From the NCBI GenBank assembly GCA_001263235.1, contig LGRD01000002.1, positions 62,001-126,000 of the forward strand: DNA of 64,000 bases, written 5' to 3'. Under the pieces are notes generated by a model. The model was not told the origin of the DNA. It worked only from the letters and a program-made list of their open reading frames with translations, and made no database searches. Made by a program: the position numbers and the translations under genes. Position 1 is the stretch's first letter, and every line of letters starts with the position of its first letter. The DNA comes from Methylibium sp. NZG. Its GTDB lineage: Bacteria > Pseudomonadota > Gammaproteobacteria > Burkholderiales > Burkholderiaceae_C. This document shows, piece by piece, positions 19,006 through 28,694 of the stretch.

Positions 19006-19103
19006 GCCCAAGGAGCGTTGCGACGGCCGGTTCATCTCCGTGCTGCCAGGCTTGGGCCCGGTGCCGAACGGGTTTGCGTTCGCACCGCTGCAACGGCGCT
19101 CAC
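19006..19103 (+). ncRNA. S-adenosylhomocysteine (SAH) riboswitch
   Basis: The leader of metH2 matches the ahcY-motif SAH riboswitch. The outer helix P1 pairs GAGCG (19013-19017) with CGCTC (19097-19101). The pseudoknot pairs GCCCAAG (19006-19012) perfectly with CTTGGGC (19051-19057). P2 pairs ACGG (19023-19026) with CCGT (19038-19041), and P4 pairs CGGTGC (19059-19064) with GCACCG (19082-19087). Conserved core sequences AGGAGCG-Y-TGC, CCAGGC and AACGGCGCTCA are present. The class is an ON switch: SAH binding raises expression, which here would boost homocysteine methylation when SAH builds up. Confidence 0.93.
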
Positions 19104-19167
19104 CCGACCCGAGTCTGGCCGTGGTGAGTGGTGCGGCCGGGATCCTGAATCGACCGAGTTGCCGCCC

Positions 19168-21924
19168 ATGAACATCTCCGCCGCCGCTGCGCCCACGCCC
19201 GTCCCGCCGATGAAGCTCTCTGGGCTGGAGCCGGTGGCCATCGGCGAGGGCTCGCTGTTCGTCAACATCGGCGAGCGCACCAACGTCACCGGCTCCAAGG
19301 CCTTCGCGCGGATGATCCTGAACGGCCAGTTCGAAGAGGCCTTGAGCGTGGCGCGCCAGCAGGTCGAAAACGGCGCGCAGATCATCGACATCAACATGGA
19401 CGAGGCGATGCTCGACAGCCAGGCTGCGATGGTGCGCTTCCTGAACCTGATCGCCGGTGAGCCTGAAATTGCCCGCGTGCCGATCATGATCGACAGCTCG
19501 AAGTGGAGCGTCATCGAGGCCGGCCTCAAGTGCATCCAGGGCAAGGGCATCGTCAACTCGATCTCGCTGAAAGAGGGCGTCGACGCCTTCAAGCACCAGG
19601 CCAAGCTCGTGCGGCGCTACGGCGCAGCGGCCGTGGTGATGGCTTTCGACGAGACCGGCCAGGCCGACACGTATCAGCGCAAGACCGAGATCTGCGAGCG
19701 TGCGTATCGAATCCTTGTGGATGAGGTCGGCTTCCCGCCCGAGGACATCATCTTCGACCCGAACATCTTCGCCATCGCCACAGGCATCGAGGAGCACGAC
19801 AACTACGCGGTGGACTTCATCAACGCCACGCGGTGGATCAAGGAGAACCTGCCCGGTGCGAAGGTCAGCGGCGGCGTGAGCAACGTGAGCTTCAGCTTTC
19901 GCGGCAACGACCCGGTGCGCGAGGCGATCCACACCGTGTTTCTCTACCACGCCATCCAGGCGGGCATGGACATGGGCATCGTCAACGCCGGCATGGTGGG
20001 CGTGTACGACGACCTCGAGCCGACACTGCGCGAGCGCGTGGAGGACGTGGTGTTGAACCGTCGAGCCGATTCAGGCGAGCGCCTGATCGAGATCGCAGAG
20101 AGCGCCAAGGGCATGGCCAAGGACGACAGCGCGCGGCTCGCGTGGCGAACCAAGCCGGTCGAGGAACGCCTGAGCCACGCGCTGGTGCACGGCATCAACG
20201 ACTTCATCGTCGAAGACACCGAGCAGGTCTACCAGATCATCCTCGCCAAAGGCGGCCGGCCGCTGCACGTGATCGAAGGGCCGCTGATGGACGGCATGAA
20301 CGTCGTGGGCGACCTGTTCGGCCAGGGCAAGATGTTCCTGCCGCAGGTGGTGAAAAGTGCGCGCGTGATGAAGCAGGCGGTGGCGCACCTGCTGCCCTAC
20401 ATCGAGGCCGAGAAAAAGCTGCTGGTGGAAGCCGGCGGCGAAGCCAAGGCCAAAGGCAAGATCGTGATTGCCACCGTCAAGGGCGACGTTCACGACATCG
20501 GCAAGAACATCGTCACCGTCGTGCTCCAGTGCAACAACTTCGAGGTGGTGAACATGGGCGTGATGGTGGCCTGCCAGGACATCCTGGCGCGCGCCAAGGT
20601 CGAGGGCGCCGACATCATCGGCCTGAGCGGGCTCATCACGCCCAGCCTGGAAGAGATGCAGCACGTGGCCGCCGAAATGCAGCGCGACGACTACTTCCGC
20701 ATCAAGAAGATCCCGCTGCTGATCGGTGGCGCCACCACCAGCCGGGTGCACACGGCGGTCAAGATTTCGCCGCACTACGAGGGCCCGGTGGTCTACGTGC
20801 CCGACGCGAGCCGCTCGGTCAGCGTGTGCAGCGACCTGCTCAGCGACGACAAGGCCAGCGCCTACATCGCCGAGCTGAACGCCGACTACGTTCGGGTGCG
20901 TGACCAGCACGCCCACAAGAAGGTGACGCCGCTGGTGACGCTGGCGCAGGCCCGCGCAAACAAGACGCCGATCGACTGGGCCGCGTACGACGCGCCGCAG
21001 CCGAAGTTCACCGGCCGGCGCGTCTTCAAGAACCAGGACCTCGCCGAGATCGCCGCCTGCATCGACTGGGCGCCGTTCTTCCAGACCTGGGACCTGGCGG
21101 GGCCGTACCCGGCGATCCTGACGGACGAGGTGGTCGGCGAATCGGCACGCCGCGTGTACAGCGACGGCCAGCGTTTGCTCAAGCGCCTCATCGAGGGCCG
21201 CTGGCTCACCGCCAACGGCGTGATCGGCCTGTACCCGGCCAACACCGTGAACGACGACGACATCGAGATCTACGCCGACGCCTCGCGCACCGAGGTGCTG
21301 ATGACGTGGCGTGGGTTGCGCATGCAATCCGAGCGCCCGGTGGTGGGTGGCATCAAGAGGCCCAACCGCTGCCTGGCCGACTTCATCGCGCCCAAGGGCG
21401 CGGGCCCGAACGCCACCCTTGCCGACCACATCGGCCTGTTTGCCGTCACGGCAGGCGTCGGCGTCGAGAAGAAGGAGCAGCAGTTCCTGAACGACCACGA
21501 CGACTACAGCGCGATCATGCTCAAGGCCTTGGCCGACCGGCTGGCCGAAGCGTTTGCCGAGCGCTTGCACCAGCGCGTGCGCACCGAGTTCTGGGGCTAT
21601 GCGGCCGGCGAGGCCTTGAGCAACACGGCGCTGATTGCCGAGCAGTACCGCGGCATCCGCCCCGCGCCGGGCTACCCGGCCTGCCCGGACCACACTGTCA
21701 AGACCGACATGTTCCGCGTGCTGCGTTGCGACGAGATCGGCATGGCGCTGACCGAGAGCCTGGCGATGACGCCGGCCGCCAGCGTCAGCGGTTTTTACCT
21801 CGCGCACCCGCAGGCGACGTACTTCAACGTTGGCCGGATCGGTGACGACCAGCTGCAAGACTGGGCCGCGCGCAATGCGCAGCCGGTGGCGCAGGTGCGC
21901 CGCGCGCTCGCCGCGCTCGGTTGA
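19168..21924 (+). CDS. metH2: Methionine synthase, folate/cobalamin/reactivation subunit (split MetH, part 2)
   Basis: A 918-residue protein equal to MetH without its homocysteine domain. The order is the pterin-binding barrel ([19 protein letters not shown] near residue 30), a cobalamin cap, the B12-binding Rossmann domain with [14 protein letters not shown] (the His ligand of cobalt), and a C-terminal AdoMet-binding activation domain with [15 protein letters not shown]. All key motifs are intact. The start at 19168 lies after the SAH riboswitch; an open frame upstream runs through the riboswitch and is not coding. It works with MetH1 encoded at 14505-15554. A strong stem-loop follows the stop. 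Confidence 0.95.
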   Translation: MNISAAAAPTPVPPMKLSGLEPVAIGEGSLFVNIGERTNVTGSKAFARMILNGQFEEALSVARQQVENGAQIIDINMDEAMLDSQAAMVRFLNLIAGEPEIARVPIMIDSSKWSVIEAGLKCIQGKGIVNSISLKEGVDAFKHQAKLVRRYGAAAVVMAFDETGQADTYQRKTEICERAYRILVDEVGFPPEDIIFDPNIFAIATGIEEHDNYAVDFINATRWIKENLPGAKVSGGVSNVSFSFRGNDPVREAIHTVFLYHAIQAGMDMGIVNAGMVGVYDDLEPTLRERVEDVVLNRRADSGERLIEIAESAKGMAKDDSARLAWRTKPVEERLSHALVHGINDFIVEDTEQVYQIILAKGGRPLHVIEGPLMDGMNVVGDLFGQGKMFLPQVVKSARVMKQAVAHLLPYIEAEKKLLVEAGGEAKAKGKIVIATVKGDVHDIGKNIVTVVLQCNNFEVVNMGVMVACQDILARAKVEGADIIGLSGLITPSLEEMQHVAAEMQRDDYFRIKKIPLLIGGATTSRVHTAVKISPHYEGPVVYVPDASRSVSVCSDLLSDDKASAYIAELNADYVRVRDQHAHKKVTPLVTLAQARANKTPIDWAAYDAPQPKFTGRRVFKNQDLAEIAACIDWAPFFQTWDLAGPYPAILTDEVVGESARRVYSDGQRLLKRLIEGRWLTANGVIGLYPANTVNDDDIEIYADASRTEVLMTWRGLRMQSERPVVGGIKRPNRCLADFIAPKGAGPNATLADHIGLFAVTAGVGVEKKEQQFLNDHDDYSAIMLKALADRLAEAFAERLHQRVRTEFWGYAAGEALSNTALIAEQYRGIRPAPGYPACPDHTVKTDMFRVLRCDEIGMALTESLAMTPAASVSGFYLAHPQATYFNVGRIGDDQLQDWAARNAQPVAQVRRALAALG

Positions 21925-21940
21925 GGCGCTCGGTTGACGC

Positions 21941-21970
21941 GCGTCGGTGGCCCAAGGGGGCCGCCGACGC
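21941..21970 (+). terminator. Stem-loop downstream of metH2
   Basis: A 13-bp stem (one G-T pair) around a short AAG-type loop, starting 17 bases after the metH2 stop. It lacks a strong T-run, so it may be a Rho-assisted or RNA-stabilising hairpin. Confidence 0.6.
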
Positions 21971-22214
21971 TTGGAACGCCTGAACTACTTGTGTCCGAAC
22001 CCCTCGGCCGGATGCTGTTACTTACACAAGCGCCGCGTGTGGATGACGTTTTTGCGCTGAGCGTCTTCGGCACCTGCTTCGGCTTGTAAGACTCTGATCG
22101 ACAACAAACAACACGCGACTTGCGGGGCGGATCGCTCCAACATTCGCTTCACGTTCCGCGGCCGCCACCGGCGAGCCCTCCGAGAACGCGAACCGAACAC
22201 GTTAGGAGGTTGTC

Positions 22215-24641
22215 ATGATTCGAGGTCATCTTTCGCTCGGCGAGGCGCGCGGCCGGCTGCCGGCGCGCCTTGGGCGGGCGGGCTCCGGCAAGGTGGGCGC
22301 GGGCGCGGTTGCATCGCGCACCGCCCGCTTTGCATTGAGCGGCTTGTTCGTCGGCTTGCTCGCTGCCTGCGGCGCCGGCACCGAAGAAACAGCAACAGAC
22401 GGCGCCGGGGGCGGCACGACGACGACCGTGGCGTCGGCCTGCACCACGGCGCCCGCATCGTTCACCGGCACGGTGTGGAAGGACATGAGCGCCTCCTGCA
22501 CCACCTGCCATGCACAAGGGCGGGTGGCAGGCGGCTCGAACCTGGTGTTCGTCGCCGCTGGCACCGAGATGCAGAACTACAACATCCTGCGCAACTACGC
22601 CAAGGACAACGGCAGCCTGCTGCTGTCCAAGTCGGTCGGCATGCCCGCGCACGCTGGCGGCAGGCCGTTCACCGACACCAACTCGGCGCAGTACAAGGCC
22701 CTTGCCGCGCTGGTGCCCGAAATGGCCGCGCAGGTCTGCCAGACGACGGTCGTTACCGCGCCGGTCGGCGGCGCCGCTGGTGGCGGCTACTGGTCCGGCG
22801 TCCAGATGGCGGCCGACACGGCCGTGCTGCGCAAGGCCTCGGTGATGTTCGCCGGGCGCAACCCGACGGCCGCCGAGTCGTCTGCCGCGGCGGGCAGCCC
22901 CGCCGCGCTGCGCAGCACGATGCGCGGCTACATGCAGGGCCCGGTGTTCGACCGCTTCCTGAACGACGTCGGCGACACTCACTTCCTGACGCCCGGCGTG
23001 GTGGTGCGTGGCAACAACACCGGCTACGTCGCAGCCGACTGGCCGACCGCTGGCGCCGTGCTCGGCGCAGCGAACGTGACGCAGGTGGCCAACGCGGTGC
23101 GCAACCGCTTCGACGCTTCGGCCCGCCGTGAGCCGATCGAGCTGATGAAGTTCATCGTCAAGAACGAGCGGCCGTACACCGACATGGTGGCCGGCAACTA
23201 CACCGTCGCCAACGGGCTGCTGACCCAGTACCTCGGCGCCACCGTGCAGGGCACGTTCACCAATGTCGATGACGACAACGAATGGCGCCAGGCCACGCTG
23301 CCCAGCGCCCGCCTGGGCGGCATGCGCGAGCACGCTGGTGTGCTGTCCACCCACTCGTGGCTGCAACGCATGCCGACCACGCCGACCAACCGCAACCGCC
23401 ATCGCGTCAACGTGATGTTCACCCAGTTCCTGGCGACCGACGTCAGCGCCCTGGCCGTGCGGCCGATCGAGGACGGCAACACCAACTTCAAGATCCCAAC
23501 CGTCGAGAACCCGGCGTGCGCGGTGTGCCACGACGTGATCGACCCGGCGGCCGCAGGCTTCCAGAACTGGAACGAAGCGAACCGCTACCTGCCGCAGAAC
23601 ACCAACAACGTCAACCACGCGCTGCCGGCCAACTACCGCGCCAACAACTACCCGAAGGACGCGAACAACCAGTCCTACTACCAAGCGGGTGACAACTGGT
23701 TCCGCGACGGCAAGGCGCCCGGCTTCGGCTCCACGCCCATGCCTGGCGGCTTCGCCGGCAACCCGGCGGCGCTGCAGTGGCTCGGCCAGCAGGTGGCGGC
23801 GGACTCGCGCTTTGCGCTGGGTGCGGTGCACTTCTGGTACGAGGGCTTGTTCGGCCGTGCCCCGCTGAAGGCGCCGTTCGACCAGGCCAGCCCGCAGTAC
23901 GCCGCGATGCAGGCCGCCTACACCGCGCAGAACGACGAGTTCAAGGCCATCGCAAGCCGCTTCGCCACCAACCAGGGCAACGGCGCCTACAACGTGAAGG
24001 ACCTGCTCATCGACCTGATGACGAGCCGCTGGTCGCGTGCCGACCGGGTGACCGCACTCAACACCACCCGTGCGCTGGAACTGCACGACGTGGGCAGCCT
24101 GAACATGCTGCCGCCGTCGCAGTTGAACCAGAAGCTGATCGGCCTGGTGGGCCAGGGCTGGAACGAGTTCGACAACCCGTACACCGGCATGGCGCTGAGC
24201 TACGGCGACTTCGACGGCAACCAACGCGTCAACCGTGCCAAGTCGCACACGATGATGCAGAGCATCGCGATCGACCGGTTGGTCGCTGTGCGCAGCTGCA
24301 CCTTCACGCAGGCCGACTTCAACAAGCCGATGGCCGACCGCCTGCTGTTCCCGGCCGTGACGCTCGCCGACCTGCCGTCGGCACCGGCCGGGCTGGAGGC
24401 GATCACGCAGAACGTGCGCCACCTGCACAAGGCGCTGTGGAAGGAAGACGTGCCGGCCACCGATGCCGAAGTGCAGCGCACCGTCAAGCTGTTCACCGAC
24501 ATCTGGGCCGACCGCGCCACCGCCCCCGCGCGGCCGGTGAACTGCGCCTACACCAACAACAACGACGCGAACTACACCGGGCGCGCCTGGGCCGCGGTGC
24601 TCGCCTACATGCTGGGCGACCCGAAGTTCCTTTACGAATGA
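22215..24641 (+). CDS. DUF1588-type lipoprotein with two haem-c motifs
   Basis: An 808-residue exported protein. A lipoprotein signal ends LSGLFVGLLAAC with the lipidated Cys near residue 52. Two haem c motifs are seen: CTTCH (about 95-99) and CAVCH (about 435-439). The second sits in NPACAVCHDVIDPAAAGFQNW, the pattern of DUF1588, a domain of the large exported cytochromes common in planctomycetes and myxobacteria. TAGGAGG is well placed before the ATG. It is the first gene of a three-gene operon with a Tat-exported DUF1501 protein and a COG3650-like protein. Function unknown; a redox or surface enzyme role is inference. An analogous gene lies at 58490-60622. Confidence 0.8.
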   Translation: MIRGHLSLGEARGRLPARLGRAGSGKVGAGAVASRTARFALSGLFVGLLAACGAGTEETATDGAGGGTTTTVASACTTAPASFTGTVWKDMSASCTTCHAQGRVAGGSNLVFVAAGTEMQNYNILRNYAKDNGSLLLSKSVGMPAHAGGRPFTDTNSAQYKALAALVPEMAAQVCQTTVVTAPVGGAAGGGYWSGVQMAADTAVLRKASVMFAGRNPTAAESSAAAGSPAALRSTMRGYMQGPVFDRFLNDVGDTHFLTPGVVVRGNNTGYVAADWPTAGAVLGAANVTQVANAVRNRFDASARREPIELMKFIVKNERPYTDMVAGNYTVANGLLTQYLGATVQGTFTNVDDDNEWRQATLPSARLGGMREHAGVLSTHSWLQRMPTTPTNRNRHRVNVMFTQFLATDVSALAVRPIEDGNTNFKIPTVENPACAVCHDVIDPAAAGFQNWNEANRYLPQNTNNVNHALPANYRANNYPKDANNQSYYQAGDNWFRDGKAPGFGSTPMPGGFAGNPAALQWLGQQVAADSRFALGAVHFWYEGLFGRAPLKAPFDQASPQYAAMQAAYTAQNDEFKAIASRFATNQGNGAYNVKDLLIDLMTSRWSRADRVTALNTTRALELHDVGSLNMLPPSQLNQKLIGLVGQGWNEFDNPYTGMALSYGDFDGNQRVNRAKSHTMMQSIAIDRLVAVRSCTFTQADFNKPMADRLLFPAVTLADLPSAPAGLEAITQNVRHLHKALWKEDVPATDAEVQRTVKLFTDIWADRATAPARPVNCAYTNNNDANYTGRAWAAVLAYMLGDPKFLYE

Positions 24642-24727
24642 GCGGCTGAACCCGCAGGCACATCACGGACACGAGCACGCGAACGCCGACGGCAACGCGT
24701 GCCCACCAAATCGAAGGAGCAGTTCAA

Positions 24728-25993
24728 ATGCAACGCAGAGATTTCCTCAGGATGGCCAGCGCCGGTGGCGTGGTCATCCCCACCTGGGCCTTGCTCCCGG
24801 TGGCGCAAGCGCAGTCGGCGGTCTACACCGGCAAGGTCCTGGTCAACATCCACGCCGACGGCGGCATCGACCAGAGTTCCTGGGCCGACCCGCGCGAGAC
24901 CGACGGCACCCTCAACAACTACGCCGCGGCCGGCACGGCGGCCGGCGTGGCGGGCAACATCCGCTTCGCGCCGATGGGCAACAACGCGGCCTTCTTCAAC
25001 GCGCACTTCCGGCGCATGCTGGTCATCAACGGCGTGCACAGCGAGACCAACGACCACGGCAGCGGCACCCGCGCGCACGCCACTGGCCGGCTCGACATGG
25101 GCTACCCGAACATGTCGGAGCTGTTCGCCTCGGTGCACGGCAAGGGCATGCCGATGCCGTGGCTGGCCTCCAACGGCTTTCGCACCAGCGCCGGCCTGCT
25201 GGCCGCCACGCCGATGCCCGACGGCAACGGCCTGCGCGCGCTGACGCAGCCCAACGCGGTGTCGGCGACGAACGACTTCATGAAGCAGGGCGACCTGGCC
25301 AAGACGCTGGCCGCCCGCGCCGAACGCATGAAGGCCATGCAGGCCCGGGGCGACCTGCTGCCGCGCTCGCGCACGGTGGTGGATCAGTTCGTCGGATCGT
25401 CGGAGTCGCGCGCGCTGCTGCAGCGGGTGGCGCAGTTCACGCCCGCCACGTTCGACACCTTCACGCAGGCGCATGTCGGCTTGATCGCGGCGCAGGCCGG
25501 CATCACCTCGACGATCCAGCTCACCTCGGGTGGTTTCGACGGCCACGGCCAGCTCGCCAACAGCTACGCGCAGTCGCTGCCACGCCTGACCGACATGGTC
25601 GACTACCTGTGGCAGAAGTCGGCCGACCTCGGCATCAGCGAACGTCTGGTGGTGCGCATCTACTCTGAGTTCGGCCGCACGCCGCTGAACAACGGCAACG
25701 GCAAGGACCACTGGGCCATCGGCACGCAGATCCTGATGGAAGCCAACCCCGCCTGGGGCAACCGCGTCTTCGGCGCCAGCGGGCCGCGCCACGAGCAGCG
25801 CATGATCAACGTGGCCAGCGGCGCGGTGGACCCGGTGGCCGGCAAGGTGATTCGGCCGCGCCACATCCACGCCGCCATGCGCAAGTACCTCGGCTTCGAG
25901 ACCACCGATCCGAAGTTCAACCTGAAGACGCTGCCGGACGAGAACTTCGACTTCTTCAACCCGGCGGCCTCCACGGGCTACCCGAGCCTGTGA
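24728..25993 (+). CDS. Tat-exported DUF1501 protein
   Basis: A 421-residue DUF1501 protein, part of the alkaline phosphatase/sulfatase-like superfamily. The N-terminus MQRRDFLRMASAGG carries the twin-arginine motif and is followed by a hydrophobic stretch and AQA cleavage site near residue 29. Further features are LVNIHADGGIDQSSWADPRE, HSETNDHGSGTRAHATGRL, GGFDGHGQLANSYAQSLPR and YSEFGRTPLNNGNGKDHW, which resemble the metal-ligand loops of DUF1501. It follows the DUF1588-type lipoprotein by 86 bp, with AAGGAG before the ATG. The two proteins are probably exported to the same compartment and may form a complex. Substrate unknown. Confidence 0.85.
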   Translation: MQRRDFLRMASAGGVVIPTWALLPVAQAQSAVYTGKVLVNIHADGGIDQSSWADPRETDGTLNNYAAAGTAAGVAGNIRFAPMGNNAAFFNAHFRRMLVINGVHSETNDHGSGTRAHATGRLDMGYPNMSELFASVHGKGMPMPWLASNGFRTSAGLLAATPMPDGNGLRALTQPNAVSATNDFMKQGDLAKTLAARAERMKAMQARGDLLPRSRTVVDQFVGSSESRALLQRVAQFTPATFDTFTQAHVGLIAAQAGITSTIQLTSGGFDGHGQLANSYAQSLPRLTDMVDYLWQKSADLGISERLVVRIYSEFGRTPLNNGNGKDHWAIGTQILMEANPAWGNRVFGASGPRHEQRMINVASGAVDPVAGKVIRPRHIHAAMRKYLGFETTDPKFNLKTLPDENFDFFNPAASTGYPSL

Positions 25994-26772
25994 CGCGGCG
26001 CAGCGCGGGCACGCACACGGCGAGGGAGGTCACCGCGTGGCAGGCGCGGCCCCCCGCGCCGCGTGCGGGCACGAGCGTTTGTCTGGTGGTGGCGCTGCTG
26101 ACGGCCGGTGCGGCGGGCGCGGCGCCAGCGTCGGACCAGCGCGGCTTCGTCGCCGACGGCATCGCCGGCGGGCTCTACTTCCAGCGCTGCGAAGCTGGCG
26201 GCCCGGCGGCCACGCAGGTGCTGCTGAAGGACCAGTCCCCCGGCGGGCTGCTGATGGCCGGACTGTCCGAGGTGCGCCGCTCGATGTCGGATGCCGACCG
26301 GCCGGTGTACGTTGAGTTTCGCGGCACCTTCGTCGCAGGGGCCAGCGGGCAGGGCGCGACCGTGCAGCAGTTCTACCGCGCCATCGGCCATGTGGACGCT
26401 TGCTCGGCGGCGCCGCCGATGGTCAGCGGCGTGCGGCTGCTCGCCGAGGGCACGCAGCCGGCGTGGCGGCTTCAGGCCACGCCGGCCGGCACGCGGCTGG
26501 AGCAGGTGGGTCGCAAGCCTGTTGTCTTCTCGGTGGCGAAGCTTGCGCCGGTGAAGCTCAACGCCGCTACCACCACCACCACGGCCACTGCCACCGCCAC
26601 CGCCGTGAAGGCTCGCACCTACCTGGCTGCGGCGCCGACCGGAGGCCAGCCGCTCAAGATCGACATCACCGAGCAAGCCTGCAACGACACCGCCGCCGAG
26701 TCGGCCTTCGGCGCCCGCGTGGTCGCGCAATGGGGTGAGCAGCGGTTGGAAGGCTGCGCAGCTCGGTTCTGA
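25990..26772 (+). CDS. Secreted COG3650-like protein
   Basis: A 260-residue protein starting at a GTG that overlaps the DUF1501 stop (GTGA), suggesting translational coupling. The first 44 residues contain a signal peptide (SVCLVVALLTAGAAGAAPA). The C-terminus, KIDITEQACNDTAAESAFGA then WGEQRLEGCAARF, resembles COG3650 proteins, where this pair of cysteines closes the domain. The middle contains a Thr/Ala repeat (TTTTTATATATAV) that is probably a linker. Function unknown. Its coupling to the DUF1501 and haem-motif genes is the main clue to a shared role. Confidence 0.68.
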   Translation: MTRRSAGTHTAREVTAWQARPPAPRAGTSVCLVVALLTAGAAGAAPASDQRGFVADGIAGGLYFQRCEAGGPAATQVLLKDQSPGGLLMAGLSEVRRSMSDADRPVYVEFRGTFVAGASGQGATVQQFYRAIGHVDACSAAPPMVSGVRLLAEGTQPAWRLQATPAGTRLEQVGRKPVVFSVAKLAPVKLNAATTTTTATATATAVKARTYLAAAPTGGQPLKIDITEQACNDTAAESAFGARVVAQWGEQRLEGCAARF

Positions 26773-26775
26773 AGC

Positions 26776-26797
26776 GGTCGCAGCCGTTGCTGCGGCC
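26776..26797. terminator. Hairpin between convergent genes
   Basis: GGTCGCAGC and GCTGCGGCC form a 9-bp stem (one wobble) around CGTT, placed between the end of the COG3650-like gene and the end of the HEXXH gene. It could serve both strands. Confidence 0.5.
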
Positions 26798-26802
26798 CTC
26801 GC

Positions 26803-28482
26803 TCACGCCGCCGCGCGCGTGGCCGGCAAGCGCAGCCGCGACTCGTCGATCGTGTAGCAGGCCAGCACACGGCCCGCGGCGTCGAACAGCGCGTTCGTGT
26901 CGGCCTGGCTGACCAGCCCGGTGCGCACAAAACAATCGGTGTAGCGCGAGACGCCGAAGAAGTAGTCGCGCGGCATGGCCGCCAACCCGAGGTAGTGCAC
27001 TTCGTACGCATACCGCGCCAGCTCATCGACCAGGCCCTCGCCCAGGTGGCTGCGCACATTGCAGCGCACGTAGGTCTGCATCTCCTCGGCCGGCAGGAAG
27101 TGCGAGCACATCAGGTTGGCCAGGTAGTCGCCCACGCGGGCGAGCGTCTTGCGCGCCAGTGCAGCCGCCTGTTCGGCGGGCTGGCCGGACCAGCGTGACA
27201 AGGCCTCGGCCACCTCGGCCTGCAGCCCGCCCGGCAATCGCTGCAGCACGCGCAGGAACTGCTCGCCCAACTCGACCCGCGCCGCGGCGTACGCGGCGCG
27301 CTGCGGCTCGGGCACGCGCAACAGCTTGGCCGCGTGCGCCAGGTGCCCCCACTCGTGCATCACCCGCGCGCCCAGCAGCATGCGGTGCCAGGGCGGCGCG
27401 GGGTCGGTGCCGGCGTCGAAGCCGCCTTGCTGCAACTCGTACACCACGGCGTGCTGCGCCGCGTCGAGGTAGACGCTGTCGCTCGCCTCCAGCACGCCGC
27501 AGTGGCGCGGGAGCGAGGCCGGGTCGGTGAGCGCGTCGAGGAATTGGCGCGAGCGCTCGTGCACCACCAGGAAGTCGGCGTGCAGGCTCGCCACCGCGGC
27601 GTCGCTGGCGCCGCCCAGGGCATCGCGCAGCGCGCGCACGTCGTCGGCGCCAGGCAACCACACGGTGCGGCCGTCGAGCGCCTTGACGATGAGGTGCGCC
27701 TGCTTGCGGCGCAGGGCATTGCAAAGCCGCTCCAGAGTGGCCCGCGTGGTGACGGCGCGCGGCGGCCGTGCGGCCTTCAGTGCGCGTTCCAGCGCTGCGT
27801 CGGCGGCGTCGCACAGTGCCGTCAAACGGGCCTGATGGTGCTGGGGCACGTACAACTCCGCCGCGTCGATGTGCAGCCAGGTTTGCGGGCTCTGCTCGTC
27901 GGGTGGCCGCAGCGTGGCGTGGCGCAGGTCGGTGATCCAGTCGAACGCGTCGGCGAGTTGCACGAACATGGCCGCATCGGGGCGCCTCGCACGGCGCGCC
28001 GCGGCGGCGAAGGCTTGTCGGGCGGCCACGTTGGTGGCGTCGTCGCCCAACCACGCACTCAGGTTGCAGATGAGCGCCGCGCGCACCGAGCGCAGCAGCG
28101 CGACGCGCTCGTTGTGCATCAGCAGCCAGGCCACATATTCGGGCGCGGTGTCGAGGTCGCTCAAATACAGCAAGGACGATGAGCCGCCGAACGGGTCGAA
28201 GTACGGCGCCACCGCGCCGGGCTGCGAGACGATCAGCAGGTTGGCCGGGCGCGGCGGGAACCACGAACCCGGCGCGCGGGCGAACAGCGCGCTGGCGCGT
28301 TGCCAATACAGCGCAAAGCCGTCTTCAAGGCAACGCAGTTGGGCTGGCGTGACGCGGCGTTGCGCGAGCGCGGCGTCGGCCCAGGTCTTGTCGGCGCCGT
28401 GCTCGCCCAACGCCTCCGCGGGGACGACGAAAGCGCACGCGTGCGCAAAGCAAAAGCGGTGCAGCGCCGCAGTGTGGGTCAT
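26803..28482 (-). CDS. Uncharacterised HEXXH protein (putative zinc metalloprotease)
   Basis: A 559-residue protein without signal peptide or membrane helices. I do not recognise the family. It contains one HEXXH motif, VMHEWGHLAHAAKLL, the classic zincin zinc site. A possible third ligand follows in segments such as LANLMCSHFLPAEEMQTY and DELARYAYEVHYLG. Upstream parts are rich in Arg and Ala, with an aromatic PYFDPFGGSSSLLYLSDL. A start at 28509 is possible, but 28482 (MTHTAALHRF) is preferred. It is flanked by convergent and co-oriented unrelated genes, giving no functional context. Peptidase activity is inferred only from the motif. Confidence 0.65.
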   Translation of the reverse strand: MTHTAALHRFCFAHACAFVVPAEALGEHGADKTWADAALAQRRVTPAQLRCLEDGFALYWQRASALFARAPGSWFPPRPANLLIVSQPGAVAPYFDPFGGSSSLLYLSDLDTAPEYVAWLLMHNERVALLRSVRAALICNLSAWLGDDATNVAARQAFAAAARRARRPDAAMFVQLADAFDWITDLRHATLRPPDEQSPQTWLHIDAAELYVPQHHQARLTALCDAADAALERALKAARPPRAVTTRATLERLCNALRRKQAHLIVKALDGRTVWLPGADDVRALRDALGGASDAAVASLHADFLVVHERSRQFLDALTDPASLPRHCGVLEASDSVYLDAAQHAVVYELQQGGFDAGTDPAPPWHRMLLGARVMHEWGHLAHAAKLLRVPEPQRAAYAAARVELGEQFLRVLQRLPGGLQAEVAEALSRWSGQPAEQAAALARKTLARVGDYLANLMCSHFLPAEEMQTYVRCNVRSHLGEGLVDELARYAYEVHYLGLAAMPRDYFFGVSRYTDCFVRTGLVSQADTNALFDAAGRVLACYTIDESRLRLPATRAAA

Positions 28483-28694
28483 GCACCTCACTCTAGGCGA
28501 GCGTTGCAACCAGCTTGTTGCAGCTTGTGCGGCGACGGGCGGCTTGCAGGTCGATCAGCGCCGGTGGTCTTCAGCGCGAGTGGGCTCCGGGTTGATCGAA
28601 GGCTGGCCGTCTTGCTGGAGTGTTGCCAATGGTTCAATCGGTTACCACTGAACGTTCGGCCCGCCCGAGCCAGCCCAGGCTGACGACTCCCCGT

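Noticed and set aside
17014-19950. Very long minus-strand open frame continuing upstream of the HD-GYP-like gene
   Set aside because: The upstream part runs antisense to the OmpA gene, the SAH riboswitch and metH2 and has no family features; only the portion from 18051 leftward is coding.
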